From positions 754,001 through 818,000 of the forward strand of contig JASVEC010000021.1 in NCBI GenBank assembly GCA_030770535.1: DNA of 64,000 nucleotides. Reading direction: 5' to 3'. The stretch comes from Batkoa obscura (taxonomy: Eukaryota > Entomophthoromycota > Entomophthoromycetes > Entomophthorales > Batkoaceae). Both the position numbers and the translations under genes were made by a program. Below the pieces are notes generated by a model that was given only the letters and a program-made list of their open reading frames with translations, was not told the origin of the DNA and searched no databases. Position 1 is the first letter of the stretch. Each line of letters starts with the position of its first letter. Positions 1 through 15,759 of this stretch are shown piece by piece.

Positions 1-2108
1 ATAAAAAATTATTGAAACTTTAAATACTAGTATCATTCAATTTAATATTATAAAGTAAATACAATTGCTTTTTACTATAATATCATTTATAAAGGATATT
101 TTCACATTTTATGTTCAATAACAAGCGATCAAAAAAATTGGCATAAAGGGAATTTCATTATTCTATATAATTATCAAAACTAAACTTTGTTAGCGTATTT
201 AAATGCTTAAAATAATTGCTATCATATTGAGATAGCAATCAACTGGGTCACTAATAAATTGGATCTAGCTTATCTTTAAATAGCTAACTTATTAGACTAC
301 CCTTTTGTATTATCATAAAAATGGCTGCAAATTATAGCTCAATTGATTGCTAAACAGATATTGATAAATTAAATCACCTAAATATCTGCAAAAGATTTTT
401 TGCAAACTAAGAATCAATTACTATGGTGATCAAAAAAAAACTAAAATGAACCCAAATTCAATTTTTTCAACTCTAAGAAATCAACTTTATTGTTTAATCA
501 TTTAACAATTTATACGAAATATCACATATTACAAGATCTCAAATCCTTCAGTAAACCCTAACTTTTGGTTAAAGGAAATCAATTCTGTAAGTGCGCTAAG
601 GCATAAGATGATAACGATATTATTTAGTTTTTAGTATCGACTTAATTCCTGACTTTCAATCTCCTTACTCTGGTAAATTTGTCTGGTGCATAGGCAACTT
701 TGTGGAAGCAATAAGAGTTGATTGTTATTTTCCGGTTGGATAGATGGACTTGAGCTAGTTGAGAAGATTTAGAAAGGAATTGAGATGTGGTTTCTTTGTT
801 TAATTGTATTATATAATGTAAATTAAACTATCATTAGATTTTAATCTAATTTTAACTACTCAGTTTAATTGATAAAATGTGTTTGAAAAATTTAAGCTAT
901 TGTATTCTGTAAGGGCAAAGCTAGCCGTAATTTTATGAATTCAGGAGAGTGTTATGGCGGTTAACATGAGAACGCTGGACTGATGATTGTCTGATGAATA
1001 CATTATGTTACCTATCCGTACTTTAGCTTAGGTTTTCAAATCCATAATTCATACAATATAAATCTGCAAAAAGGATATAAAGATAGACTCCAGTATTATT
1101 ATTAATCACTTAGCTTGTAATAATTATATCGAATTTTATAGCTTATATTGATTATGGTATGAATGATAAGGTTCAATTTAAAGCAAGAATGTGGTGGAAG
1201 TGGGCGTTTTTAAACTTCTTTTTTAAAATATAAGTTATATATACAATTTTAAGCCAAATACTAGCTTTTTTGTTAACATTATGACTGCTTGATTACTATC
1301 AACTTTTTTGTCTTTAATTACTGAAGTTATTCCTCCCTGTTTCCATAGGAGTAAATCGTTTCTGGGGTTTAAGTATGTATTATGTTCCCTATTGTACCAC
1401 ATAAAATACAGTTATAAATTGTTATTGAAAGAGTTGCAGTCAGATTAGAGGCACTTGGTATCAAATAGGATAAACTGTAAAGGGAGGCTTCTTTTATTGT
1501 TAATGATATTAATGAGAAGTACCTCCTTGTGTAAACCTTTAATTAGCCCTGTACAACTTAGGACTAAAATATGAAATAATTCCTTATATACTGGGCTTCA
1601 GAAGTAATTTTATTATTTTAAAATGAAGCTTGCTTTTCTCCAAAGGTAGTTTTATGTCTTTAAAATAAAAGTTTGCCTTTGGGCCTGGTCTAGTAATTTA
1701 CTATTTATAAATATAAATAACCCTATCTGTTAAATCAATAAACTTACGATTGGCTGTCCATCTAATCTAGATTGTTTGTAAATCCATCTTGTCGTTGTTT
1801 TTATAATTAGTATTATTTTTGAATGCTTAGCTTGGGCTTTAAGCATGTCTGCTCTTGAAATTGGCCAATCCTGCTGCTGAATTATAGTTTTTTGTGTTTT
1901 TTTTGTATAAATACTAAATAAAAATAAGAATAAAAATAAAAAAATAATTTTTATAAAGAAACAAGTTACTATGTTATATCATAAAAACAATCATATTAAT
2001 ATCATTATTGCAAGCTTACTCCCAGAAGCTAATAACTTTTGTAGTTTAAAAATCAAAAATTTCATAGGAGGATTTAATAAATCGGATCTATTTTTAATTT
2101 CAAATAAT
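1..2108. other. AT-rich stretch without recognisable gene
   Basis: I see no open reading frame with coding character, no tRNA-like fold and no MITE terminus here. Short open frames at the right edge lie antisense to the last exon of the neighbouring COA5 gene and are shadows of it. The sequence is mixed AT-rich DNA with a few G-rich patches and may contain decayed repeats that I cannot assign. Confidence 0.5.
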
Positions 2109-2399
2109 TTAAGTATGACTAGTTTTTGGACCTCGGAAACGATATCTCATATTTAACTAAATATCATAAAAAGTATTAATTCTTTAATTTCTAAAATCTA
2201 CTTAATAATAAATGATCAAACTTACCAAAGACCTTTTACATTCGGTATAAGCTTTACGAATAGCTAAACATTCTTCATCAATCAGATGAGCGTTTTCTTT
2301 TTCAAAACATTTTTGAATTGGATAACCAAATTTATCCATGCATTCACTCTTTTGCATACATTCAATTAATTCTTCACGGATATCTTCACAGGTGGGCAT
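2109..2399 (-). CDS. COA5: Cytochrome c oxidase assembly factor PET191/COA5
   Basis: Two exons on the minus strand, 2226-2399 and 2109-2156, joined in phase 0 to give a 73-aa protein. The family is a small twin CX9C protein of the mitochondrial intermembrane space that is needed to build cytochrome c oxidase. The sequence shows the family pattern: MPTCEDIREELIECMQKSEC at the N-terminus, then paired cysteines before the CKRSL motif. Exon 2 supplies the conserved RFRG tail, which confirms the splice. Length matches the family (about 70-110 aa). It is divergent from the dynactin p25 gene, with only 184 bp between the start codons, so the two probably share a promoter. No separate targeting presequence is visible, as expected for a protein imported through the oxidative-folding route. 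Identification is confident. Confidence 0.92.
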
Positions 2400-2583
2400 T
2401 GTTTATTGGAGTTTTCTATTTTTATTAAAAATAAATCAAATGAAAAGTTAAAATTTGAAATTTGAAATTTGAATTTAAAATTCTAAAAAAAATAAAGTAT
2501 ATGACATCAAAAAGAATGAAAATAAATCTAAAATTTCAAAAATCAAAATTACGTTTTTTTAGAAATTGAATTTAATATAAAAA
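2400..2583. promoter_or_regulatory. Bidirectional promoter between COA5 and DCTN5
   Basis: This 184-bp gap separates two divergent start codons and must carry promoter signals for both. It holds a short direct repeat of a TTTGAAA-like unit around 2451-2476 and A-tracts. I see no clear TATA box or other named site. Confidence 0.55.
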
Positions 2584-3587
2584 ATGAGTAATAAGATTTC
2601 CCGAAAAAAAGAAGACTATAGGATAACTGTAATTAATAATAATATCGACTATATAAATTGAAATTCAGAATTCGATTTTATTTAGGAAACGGGTGTGTTT
2701 TTACATAAAAGATCGTATGTATTAAGTCCGAATACTATTAATTCAACAGGAAAAGTAAGTTCCATTTTCTTTTGATAAAATAAAATAAAATAAAATGAAA
2801 TATTTTCAATTAATAGCTAATCAATCAATAGAATATTTTTTTAGAAGGGGTAACTATCCGGGCCGATATCTTATGTCGAGGTAGTTTAACTACTTTATTC
2901 TTAGGAAGATCTACTTTTTTTGAAAAAAATGTAACTATACGTCCACCATTTAAGTTTTATAAAAGGTAACTCAAATCAAATTAATTTTTAGATTAATTAG
3001 AAAGATTCATAAGAATAATTTAAATATAAAATCCAAACAATTTTTTAAGAGATGGAGTGAACAGAGCGAGCTTAAATGGACTGAGGATTTATTGTATCTT
3101 TATTTAGGGAGTTTATCTATTCCCCAATAAAAATAGGAGATTTTGTTTATATTGGTGAAAATAGCATAGTTAATGCTATTTCAATTGGCAACAATGTTAA
3201 TATTGGTAAAAATTGTGTTATTGTAAGTACTATCCTTCCTTTTAATTCCATCAAATATTATACCAAAGATTATTTGCTTGATTATTTTTCGTATTAATTT
3301 TAATTTGATTTGTTTAGGGTAGAAATAGTATTATAAAAAATTGCGTTAAAATATTAGATGATACAGTTATACCACCTGATGCCGTTATTTCTTCCTTTTC
3401 AATTATTTCCGGTTCTCCAGGTAGGTTTTTATTTTATCGTTATTTTTATAAGTTAAATAATAACTATTATTCATTAAAAAACATATTAGCTAAACAAGTA
3501 GGTGAATTATCGGATTTTACATCCAGTATATTTGAAAAAGAAGCTAAAGAAAGATACAATGAGTTTTTAGCTACTTTTGAGAATTAA
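2584..3587 (+). CDS. DCTN5: Dynactin subunit 5 (p25)
   Basis: Six exons (2584-2628, 2686-2754, 2832-2965, 3108-3222, 3318-3420, 3490-3587) give 187 aa, close to the usual 182. p25 sits in the pointed-end complex of dynactin and helps link dynein to cargo. It folds as a left-handed beta-helix of hexapeptide repeats. Visible family blocks are [19 protein letters not shown], the [10 protein letters not shown] core, [31 protein letters not shown] and [18 protein letters not shown], followed by the helical GELSDFTS tail. All exon phases close. The acceptor of exon 3 was placed at 2831, because only this site keeps both the frame and the conserved NIxL block. p25 is absent from budding yeasts but present in filamentous and early-diverging fungi and animals. 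Confidence 0.93.
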
Positions 3588-3693
3588 GTTTTTATAATAA
3601 ATTAATTTTATTGATGTACAATATGATATAATAATAGTAATAACATAATAATATAGTAATAATAATATTTATTTTATTTAATTAAGTTAATAA

Positions 3694-6518
3694 TTATTCA
3701 ATATCAATAAAAGGATCATTTAAATCAATAATACCAGTATCATCATTAGAATTATTATTAGTATTATCAAAATCTACTAAATCTAAATCCAAATAATCTT
3801 CTTCTTTTAATTCCATATTATTTATATTTAATTTCTCTTCCTCCTTTTTATCTTTATTATTACTCTTATTACTTTCTTCTTTTATTTTATTCATAGTCTT
3901 TTCTTCTTGAATTTCTTTTTTATCCTCACTTTTTTCTTTTTTTACCTCTGAGTTATTGTTATTATTCTTTTCTTCTTCTTTATCATTTTCATTATTTGCT
4001 TTAATAGGATGATGCATGACAAATTCCTCTTCATTCTCCTCTTCATTATCAAATCTAATATTATTCAATTCGATCATTTCCCCACTTTGAACTTCCTCAC
4101 TCATTATCATCCTATCTTGTGTAAAATCAATTAATTCTTGTTCAGGTAAATTTTGGGGTTCTAAATAAGGTAATAATAACTTGGGATTCATTTGTTTTTC
4201 AAATATTAAATTAAAATTTAATATCAAATCTTTGATTAATTTTAAGGGATATCGTTGATAATAATATTGCATTCTTAAAGCTGGTGGTGGTCGTAATATA
4301 CAAGGTATTATACTTTGAAATAAACTTTGGTATTTAATGTTATTGATAGAAGATTCGTTAATTATACTATAAAGTGATAAAAATATCATGTTAGTACAAT
4401 GTTATTACTATATATGATTTAATTTACTTTTTTAATTGATTGATTAGACTTTTTAATATTAAATAATTTGGTATTGACAATTCATTAATTATTATACTTA
4501 ATTCATTTAATCTTAAGTCATTATCATCTAATGAATAATTAATAAGTTATATAATAATAACGATAATTTATATTATAATAATAGTACTATAACTTACTAA
4601 TTAAATAAATCTGTTTTAACTTATCATAATAATTCATTGATATTAAAGAATCAGCTAATTCTAATAAATACAACTTTAAAGTGGATATTAACAGTTCAAT
4701 ATTTAATTTAGGTAAACTTGATGGACTTATTTTTCCTACATTATTAATGTTATTTATTATCAATATATTTATTTTATTATTATCTATTATTTACCTTTAT
4801 TTAATTTATTTCTTAATTTATGAATTTGTTTTAATGGTACATTTGAACACCAAAATTTTAAACATTCTAAATAAAAGTATAAATTACACTAAATAGTATA
4901 TTAAATCATATAATATTTTACCTTCATTATCTTTAGTTTTGAACTCTACAAAAAATAGGTATTGTTAAATCAATAATGATTATAATTACAATAGAATATC
5001 ATTTACCTTCTATAATAGCATCCATTAACAATGAAAATGTAGCTGGTATAGTAGATCTACTAACTTTTGCTTGAATATCTAAATTAACACCGAAATTTTG
5101 ATCTAAAAAATTGTTTTATAAATATTTTTGTAATAGAAACTAATAATAAAATAAATTTACCAATTCCTTCCCCATAATAATAATTAACATATAAAATAGG
5201 ACATGGTTGAAAAGGACCGGTACGATAAGATTCTACTACTAACAAAATATCTTGTTTAGGCTTTAATGTTTCTAGATGTAAAAATAATTCATTTGCTATT
5301 GAACTAAAATTATTTTCATTGTTTGTTTCAATACTGGCTAAACTAACAAAAGCTAAAAATAGAAGCTTAATTTAATATTATTGCTATGAAAGGATGGATT
5401 ATAAGTTTACCTGCTTTAATCGATTCAATTCTTGATTCTTCATTTTTTTCTAATAAATTTAAAAATTTATACTATAAAAGTACAGTATTAAACATAACTT
5501 ATAAGAAATAAAATAGAAAAAGTACCATTAATTGTTCTACTTGAAGTCTTAATTTATCAGTTTTAAAACATAATTCCTTATAAAAGATATCAGCCTCAGT
5601 AGCAATTACTCTAGCATCATTATGTAAATTTTGGTCATTTAATAAATCTTCGACTTCAGTAGCTTTCTTTTTCCATTGATAGAATGTTGTATTGCTAGCA
5701 TGAAACTTATTCCCTGGCCCAATTAATCTTAAATACCCCAAATCAATTAAAGCTTGGCCAACATTTACAGCATCATTAGGAGTTAATAACACATTCTTAA
5801 ACTCCATTAATAACCATTTAGTAATATCATCACCTGTAATTAATCCACGAAAAAAGCCTAAGAACTTTGATTTACTTTCTAAGCTAATATTGACTTCGGT
5901 TTGTATTTTAATTAAGAAATTTTGCATTTCTTTTTCATTTAACGTCAACGCTCCCAATAAATAAACTTGTCCTTTTTTAGGAATTTCTTTATTTTCTTCT
6001 TCTTCTAAATTGGCTTTTAATATAGCTTGTTCTTCTAATTCATCAGCTATACTACATTTTTCAAAATATTGTTTTTTGGCTAAAGATACTCGATTTAAGC
6101 ACTCTTCTAATTCATTAATTTTCTCCAGTATTGGTTTTTTGTAACTTATAACCGCTTGTTTATATTCTAAAAATACGCGTTCTAATGGATTGATGACTAA
6201 ATTCTGTAAATTACTTGAAAGCTCATAGTGTTGTTGTCCTTTTTTAATATAACTCTCTTTTAACGCATCAAATGCAAGTGGTAAGCTAGCACCTTCTTCA
6301 TTATCGATAACGAGGGAAGAATTTGGATGAGCGGATTTTTTTATACCAGCGAGATCCACTAAACTAACGGAATATAAATCTTCAATTGCTTTTCGATTTT
6401 GTAAGAATTGTAAGATCTGTGAATTTTCATTATAACTTTGTGAAATACGTTGATCTAAACGTTTAACGATTAAACTAAAATTATTGTTTAAGGGCCAAAA
6501 ATTGTTTTGGTATTCCAT
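3694..6518 (-). CDS. RGD2: Rgd2-type F-BAR/DEP/RhoGAP protein
   Basis: Nine exons on the minus strand (5526-6518, 5411-5471, 5161-5352, 5007-5102, 4922-4945, 4795-4866, 4598-4735, 4428-4527, 3694-4366) encode 782 aa. An F-BAR domain starts near residue 5. A DEP domain is inserted at about 215-290 (core ITGDDITKWLLMEF and LIDLGYLRL), F-BAR helices resume, and a RhoGAP domain follows at about 425-610 (FGVNLDIQAKVSRSTIPATF, STLKLYLLELADSLI, IIPCILRPP). The tail is low-complexity E/K/N and ends in an acidic segment. This F-BAR/DEP/RhoGAP order is that of yeast Rgd2, which acts on Cdc42 and Rho5 at the plasma membrane. Where most RhoGAPs have the arginine finger (F-R-x-S), the conceptual protein reads F-W-C-S, so catalysis is open to question. 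Exon phases close. The gene symbol is by domain order, not by tree. Confidence 0.88.
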
Positions 6519-8029
6519 AGTGATAAAGAAGAAGTCTGTTCAAATTTATTAGCAATTTATTGTCTTTAAATCAAAAGTTGACTCTTAGAATTTAAAATTA
6601 AGTTATTATTTCTCAATTATTTTAAATCAGGAACAATTTTACGTATTCTTTAAAAATAGCTTAAAAATGATTAAAAATAATAATATAACTAAATATTTTA
6701 AAATATTAAAATTAATTCATGTATAAATAGGTATCGTAAAATGAGTATCACTTTGAAATTCAGCTCTTATAAAAGCTTTTATACTTACATTTATACTATT
6801 TTAATAAATATAATAATTTTACTGAGCCATTTATTTGTTTATTTTTCATGCCACATAAAGTAAAAATATTAATAGAATATTAAAATAACTTCAAATAAAT
6901 TAGATTTCTTTTGATAAAGTTAGTGATCAAAAGTTATCTTTTGCTAAAGAAGCATATATAGCACAGATAGCCTATTGAAAAGTTTATTGAAGTATAAAAG
7001 GTAACTAAATTATATCTAATGGATGGTCTAATTAAAGCATGTTATTATTATTTTTACAAATTAATTTAGATTTTTTTAATATTTAAAGTAAAAAGTCATT
7101 TTTTGGTTTACTATTTTAATTAATTTATGTGGACTAAAGTTAAAACAAAATTATAGTTCTAAGCTTAAATGTAAATAATTGCTGAGGGTGATGCTAAATT
7201 GAAATTATTTTGAAAAACTATTATTATAAAGCCAAAATAATATTTTTAATAAAACATAAATGTTTATTTTTCAATAAAGAATTTTTTGAAATAAATTTAA
7301 ACTTAAAAGAAAAATTAATATTATAAAATAATTAAGAAAAAGCAAATTATTAAATTTAATAAAAATTATGAAATTAATAAAAAGCTAATTTATTTGTATT
7401 ATGTGAAATCTGGTACTTAATGATTGAAGTCAAAAACACTTATTGCCTAGTTGATTAGCTGTAAGTTGAAAGGTTCTAGTTTGTGTGATTAAGGTAGACT
7501 TGAATTATGAAGAATAACATATAGTAGGCTATGGATTATGTAAGACAAATAGAATAGACAATAGTAATGTAAAACCTACGTAAAATACTATTAAGAAAAT
7601 CTAATGGCTTTATTAAATGTATGAGATATCAAGGAATAATTCAGTTAAAAAGCCTCAAGCTACTATACTCCAAGATCTTTTTTATGCTCTGACAAGTACA
7701 AATATCAAAATGAGAAAACAATATTCTTTGGGATGAAGCTAGAAATTCTCATACAAAATCAAACTAAGAACGTGGGATTGATTGTCTCCGAACCTGAGAA
7801 CACGACAACTTAAATGGCTATTGTGGTATAATCAACCATGGGGCTGACAGAGCGATGTTTCACAATTAAAAGAAACTTATTATAAAATTAGATTTTTTAT
7901 TATAACTTAAATAAAACAAACTTTACTTTTGAATTTACTTGATTAATTATTAATCAAGTTGTTTTTACTTTAAATTCAGAAACCTCAAAGTTAAATATTT
8001 TTTAACTTAATACTTATTTTAGTCATTTT
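6519..8029. other. Gene-free AT-rich DNA
   Basis: About 1.5 kb with no coding signal. A somewhat less AT-rich patch at roughly 7380-7860 stands out from its surroundings, but it shows no reading frame, terminal repeat or RNA fold that I can name. It may be a decayed repeat. Confidence 0.45.
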
Positions 8030-8799
8030 ATAACAAAAGTGTAATTAATAGGCATTTTGAAAACATTTTACAGTGGAAAAATAGTTTTAAAGTATTAAAA
8101 TAGGAAATATTAATCGGCTAATTTTAAAATTTGAGATTTTTATTTACAAATGAATAAAATTAACAATTTAATTACTAGTAGTAATAAAATAAATATAATT
8201 TTTTCAAGATATAAAAATCAAAAATATAAGATATTAAAAGTATTTTTAATATTTGTTAAGTGAATAAGTATTTTACTAAATAATAAAAATAAATTACTAA
8301 ATGTTGATATTACTTAAGTTATTACTAATTAAATTGATAAATAAAAACCATTGTTATATTGTTTATATTACATAATGATGATTACTTACAGTTTTGGGGC
8401 TAATTACTCCCTCCCATTCAACTATATATTAACTTGGTAATATATTAATACTATAATTATAACATTAAAGTTATTTATTTATTTGATGGTAAATTTGCAA
8501 TGTTAGTTATAAAGCAGTCAATAATAAAATTTTCTTAATAAAATTTTATATGTATTTATTTACATACTACAACTTTAATCAATATCAATATATAGGCTAC
8601 ATTAGTAAAAGCTTCACTAATCCAGGAATTTCTATTAAGTTCAATAAAAAATCCGCTAAATTGTAACAACATAAGTTAAAACTGTATCGGATACTTTCGA
8701 TTTTTAATAAGGAATTTATTTTTATAGAATTTCAAGTAAAGTTTTTAAGATGTAAAATATTTGAAAATTGAATAAAAAAATGAAATTCGGACATCCCTA
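8030..8799 (+). mobile_element. Decayed 3' part of the TGGGG-end DNA transposon (copy A)
   Basis: This stretch is nearly identical over about 600 bp to 20621-21350 and is clearly related, at lower identity, to the 3' part of the transposon at 59543-61960 read on the minus strand. The resemblance covers the last few dozen codons of the transposase, its stop region, a G/C-rich block (GGGGCTAATTACTCCCTCCC) and the end GGACATCCCTA. Relative to the transposase gene it has many C-to-T and G-to-A changes and no open frame. It carries no MITE at the site where copy B has one, so it serves as the empty site. Confidence 0.75.
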
Positions 8800-8874
8800 T
8801 ATGTATTTATTAAAATCTTTATTTATATTAAAAGATCCAACTAAAAATATTTAATATATTTATAATTAATAATA

Positions 8875-8971
8875 TGCGGATCTATTTCTTTAAGAATTTT
8901 ACTAATAACCTTTCCATTTAAATAGTACTTAAAAAATAGAAAAAGTAATAAAATCAAAAAAAACATCCTCA
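8875..8971 (+). mobile_element. MITE, TGGGGATG family
   Basis: A 97-bp element with ends TGCGGATC and CATCCTCA, flanked by TA on both sides. Inside it has the family core: TTTAAGAATTTTACTAA, then TTTCCA, a variant of CTCAAATAGCGCTT, then the A-rich right arm with AAAAAAACATC. It is a diverged but complete member. The family is about 95-102 bp with imperfect terminal inverted repeats and a second inner inverted repeat TTTTTCCA / TGGAAAAA, so single strands can fold into a long hairpin. Confidence 0.8.
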
Positions 8972-9696
8972 TATTTATTTTGTTTAAAAATATAATAACT
9001 TTCAATAATAAATTTATCTGAAACTAGTCAAATTTATTATATAAATTATGATTAAATTAACCATAAAACTACAATTAATTTTATAAACAATTTAAATGAT
9101 TATTATATTATGGTTAATTATAAAGCTAGTAAAGCAATGCTATATAAGTTTAAAAACTTAACTTGAATTTTATTTAATCTTGTTTTTTTTTTTAGCAAAA
9201 ATTGCAAATTAAGTATTAGGTATTACAGAAACGTTTGCTTTTTTATATAATTCTGATAATTTATCTAATATCAATTATTAAAACCACAAAAAAAATAAAA
9301 CTCTCATGTTAAATATTAAATAAAGTAAGTTAGTTTTTTAGTTTTAATTAAAAGGTGTTTTAGTTTTATTACTTTTTTCATTTTTCAAGTACTATTTAAG
9401 TGAAATAATAAGTGAAGGATCTTAAAAAAAATTAAACTCCGTCAAAACTAAATAGGCTCAACTAAGAACAAGTAATGTATTAATCCAATTCAAATTAAGC
9501 AACTTGATTCAGCAGATTAAATAATTGAATTCAAGAAGTATCATGATTTTATCAGTTCCCTAAATCAATATGTCAAACTTTAAATTTTGAATTAAGCAAC
9601 TCAGCTCAAAAATGATTTCAATTTTTGCAATTAAGTTTACTTTTTGTCAAAACACCAAAATAAATTAATTTAAAATGCTTACTTGTACTTTATCCA
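8972..9696. other. AT-rich intergenic DNA upstream of MCTS1
   Basis: No coding frame or repeat end seen. It contains the promoter of the downstream MCTS1 gene, with homopolymer T and A tracts near 9181-9300, but no site can be named. Confidence 0.45.
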
Positions 9697-10477
9697 ATGT
9701 TTAAAAGGTAATTAAAAAAAGCAATAATGACGAAGAATAAACCGAGTAATTCTAACATTCTATCATTAGATTTGACGTCCAAGAAGATATTAAGAATCGT
9801 ACCCAAGTAAAATCTTCGGTACAACGAGCTATTCGTAATAAAATCATTCAACAATATCCACATATTGAAGGTAACTTAGAAGAAATTTTACCCAAAAAAG
9901 CTCCCATTATTATACAAAAATAGTAAGCTTTGTTTTTTTTTACCACTTATGATTTTAAAAAATGGTTACTCATCTTATGCTTTAGCTCTTTAGAAAACGT
10001 TGAGTTTGTAACTGTTAATGGCGAAGCTAAATTTTTCAATCATCACGATGGTCCTTATTATCCAACAATGAAATTATTATTACAATGTAACCAAAATGCA
10101 TTATATATATATTAATATTAAATTTTTACTCCAGACCCAAGTATACTACCCAAGTTACAAGTAGACAAAGGAGCTATAAAATTTATACTATCAGGAGCGA
10201 ATATCATGTGTCCAGGTTTAACTTCCAAAGGAGCTGATATGCCAGTTTCTTTACCAGAAGAAAGTATTGTGGCTATCTTTGCAGAAGGCAAAAAACATCC
10301 ATTAGCTATTGGTATTACGAAAATGTCAACAGAGGATATGTAAGTTTTTTTTATATAAAATTTATATATATAAAGTTAATGAAATCTATTTTTAGTAAGA
10401 AAATTAATAAAGGCAATGGTGTTGATTTAGTTCATTATCTTAATGATGGTTTATGGAAGGCTAGTTTTGCTTATTAA
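9697..10477 (+). CDS. MCTS1: MCTS1/Tma20 translation re-initiation factor (PUA domain)
   Basis: Five exons (9697-9707, 9770-9922, 9986-10086, 10135-10339, 10396-10477) give 183 aa against 181 in human. The first coding exon is only 11 nt (MFK plus two bases). It was chosen because it restores the MFKRFD start shared with MCTS1 MFKKFD and fits the phase. MCTS1 pairs with DENR/Tma22, binds the 40S subunit and promotes tRNA release and re-initiation after termination. Family blocks include [20 protein letters not shown], then the PUA domain with [20 protein letters not shown], the [20 protein letters not shown] strand pair, and HYLNDGLW near the C-terminus. All frames close. The next gene, a cullin, follows about 340 bp downstream on the same strand. 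Confidence 0.95.
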
Positions 10478-10816
10478 TTGGAATTGATGAGTGAATTAAT
10501 AAAAAATAAAATGATGTTTTATTATTATTTATTTGTTTAAATTAGTGATTTAAATTGGTAAAAGTTATTGAAGCAGAAGGCATTATATTTAAGGGCCAAT
10601 TTCAATAAAGTTAGATGATATTATACAACTTGAAGCTTTTATTATTTTCTTACATATTATTCTACTTTAATATCACATGTACATAAATTTTTACAACATA
10701 GTAAAGTAGTAAATTTTGCATCTTCAAAATTGCAAAAATAAAATTGCAATTTTAAGGGTTTATTAAATAAGTGGAGAAAAAAAAGGAGTGACGTTTCAAT
10801 AGTTTTAATAAACATA

Positions 10817-13961
<3,145 letters not shown>

Positions 13962-14100
13962 ACCATAATATATTATATTTAATGATATAATAATATTAAT
14001 TTCCTATTTTGTATAAAGATAATAATAATAGCAATAATAATTTAACTAGTCTTTTATTTTTGTTTTTTAAATTTAACTTTTATATTTTATTATCATTCTA

Positions 14101-15759
14101 TTAAGTATATTTTTCATTAATTAATTCCATTAATTGTTGTTTTGCTAAAGATGGAATATCTTGATCAAAACAATTAAATGGTGGATGTTCACCAATATAA
14201 GATAAAGGATCTCCTGGAGATTTGTAATTTTTACTAACTCTATAAGCACGTGCATACCTTTCATAAATTAAGCGTTGACTTAAGGTAGCTAGCTCATTTT
14301 TACAACGATCTATTCCTACTAAATAAACAGGTTTTCTATGAACCAAGTATAAATTGATTTTTTATAGCTTAATAAAATATTCAACAATTACCTTGTTGTG
14401 ATTGCTTCAGATATTAAATTCACACTGCCTGCTGGTACAACAAAATGTGTGGCTGTGGATAATATACTGGTATAGGGATTTTTACCATCTTTTTCATCTT
14501 CCCATGAGTAAATTGGGTAACCATCAGTTATCAATCTATAATAGGTTAAATTTATTTCTAGATGTGTTAAATATTGTTACTTTTGTAATTTAGTTTTAAG
14601 ATGTAATTTAACCTAGGTTATTATAAAGTAAGCAAAATACAAGTTAAAATTAAAAATGAAATTACAAAATCTGGTGATCTTTTAGAATGAGTAATCAATA
14701 TTCTAGCATTGAATTTTTTTACCAATAACTAAAAAGGAGATTAAACCAAAACTAAAATCTGAAAATAACAATTACTTCAATTGATTCAGCTAATTCTACC
14801 GCATGTTGATTTAAGAATGAAAAATTAGCTGGTATATCTCCCATAAGAAAAGCAACAATTGGAGAATTTTCTTTTTTATCAATAAATCGTTGATCTAAGT
14901 ATTTAGTAATTTGGGTATATTCCAATTTTAATTCATTTCGAATATTATTTAAAGCAAGCTAAAATATAGCGATTAGTAAAACAATAAGTGATATTGCGGC
15001 AAACTATTACTGGTATTGTCATCTTGTTTTTTTGTTGGGATAAAGCAGGACCAAGGTGAGCTATTTTTTAGTTTTTTAATTAATTATATTATTTGATAGT
15101 TATGGCCTATATTACCTAACTTAAGTAATTCATGTTTCATTAAGATTACACCATCAAAGTTTTTAAATGGTAGATTGGGGTAGCCTATGTGAGCTAAAAA
15201 AAGAATTAATTTAACCAAGTTGTAGTTAATATAGAGTTATATTACTAAAGAAAGTGGCTGGTCCTAATACTTTTCTTAAAAATAGACTTGGTAAAACAGT
15301 ATCTATTCCAGAAGATATAACTAAATCAGGTTGGTTGGATATGTTTAGTTTTATATTGTTGGTGTTTTCTAAATAAAATGGTAATTTATCTAAAAGAAAT
15401 TAATTCCTTATCCCGTATTTTTAATACATTATATTTACCTATAAATTGGTTATTTTTATTATACTTAATCCAATCAACTAAATATCTCTTTAAAAACATA
15501 GGAAAACTATTCAATACTTTTAAAAATAGTATCAGTATTGCTAATAATAATATAATAATGTAATAATAAACTTACTTGGTTTTGTTTTTATATAGTTTAT
15601 CTCAGTAGATGCGTTAAATGTATTTGCTAAAGCCATACTTCTATTTTCGTTACCTTGAATACCATCACTTAATATCCAAATCTTATTGATATTTTTCTTT
15701 TGAATTGAATAACATCGAATATTTTGGTAAACAGATGATTTTATCGTCTTTAAATACAT
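14101..15759 (-). CDS. ELM1-like DUF1022 protein (mitochondrial fission ELM1 family)
   Basis: Ten exons on the minus strand (15576-15759, 15439-15540, 15246-15368, 15116-15193, 15011-15060, 14776-14958, 14666-14728, 14581-14612, 14392-14535, 14101-14335) encode 397 aa. Family marks are ILSDGIQGNENRSMALA at the start, PDLVISSG, THIGYP, the glycosyltransferase-like HLGPAL, ARILITHSKRSP, and NPYTSIL followed by the VPAGSVNLISEAITT-RKPVYL block. Plant ELM1 recruits dynamin to mitochondria. Bacterial relatives look like GT-B glycosyltransferases, so the biochemical role in fungi is uncertain. The N-terminal 25 residues are basic and lack acidic residues, compatible with a mitochondrial presequence. 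All ten exons keep frame, including a 32-nt exon. The family call is good; the function is inferred from the family only. Confidence 0.8.

Noticed and set aside
2202-2399. COA5 as a 65-aa protein ending in SLVSLIIYY
   Set aside because: The end is read-through into an intron. A GTAAGT donor and an exon at 2109-2156 restore the conserved RFRG tail.
4681-4896. Plus-strand open frame of 71 codons
   Set aside because: It starts with GTG, is antisense to RhoGAP exons 6 and 7, and consists of hydrophobic low-complexity residues produced by AT-rich DNA.
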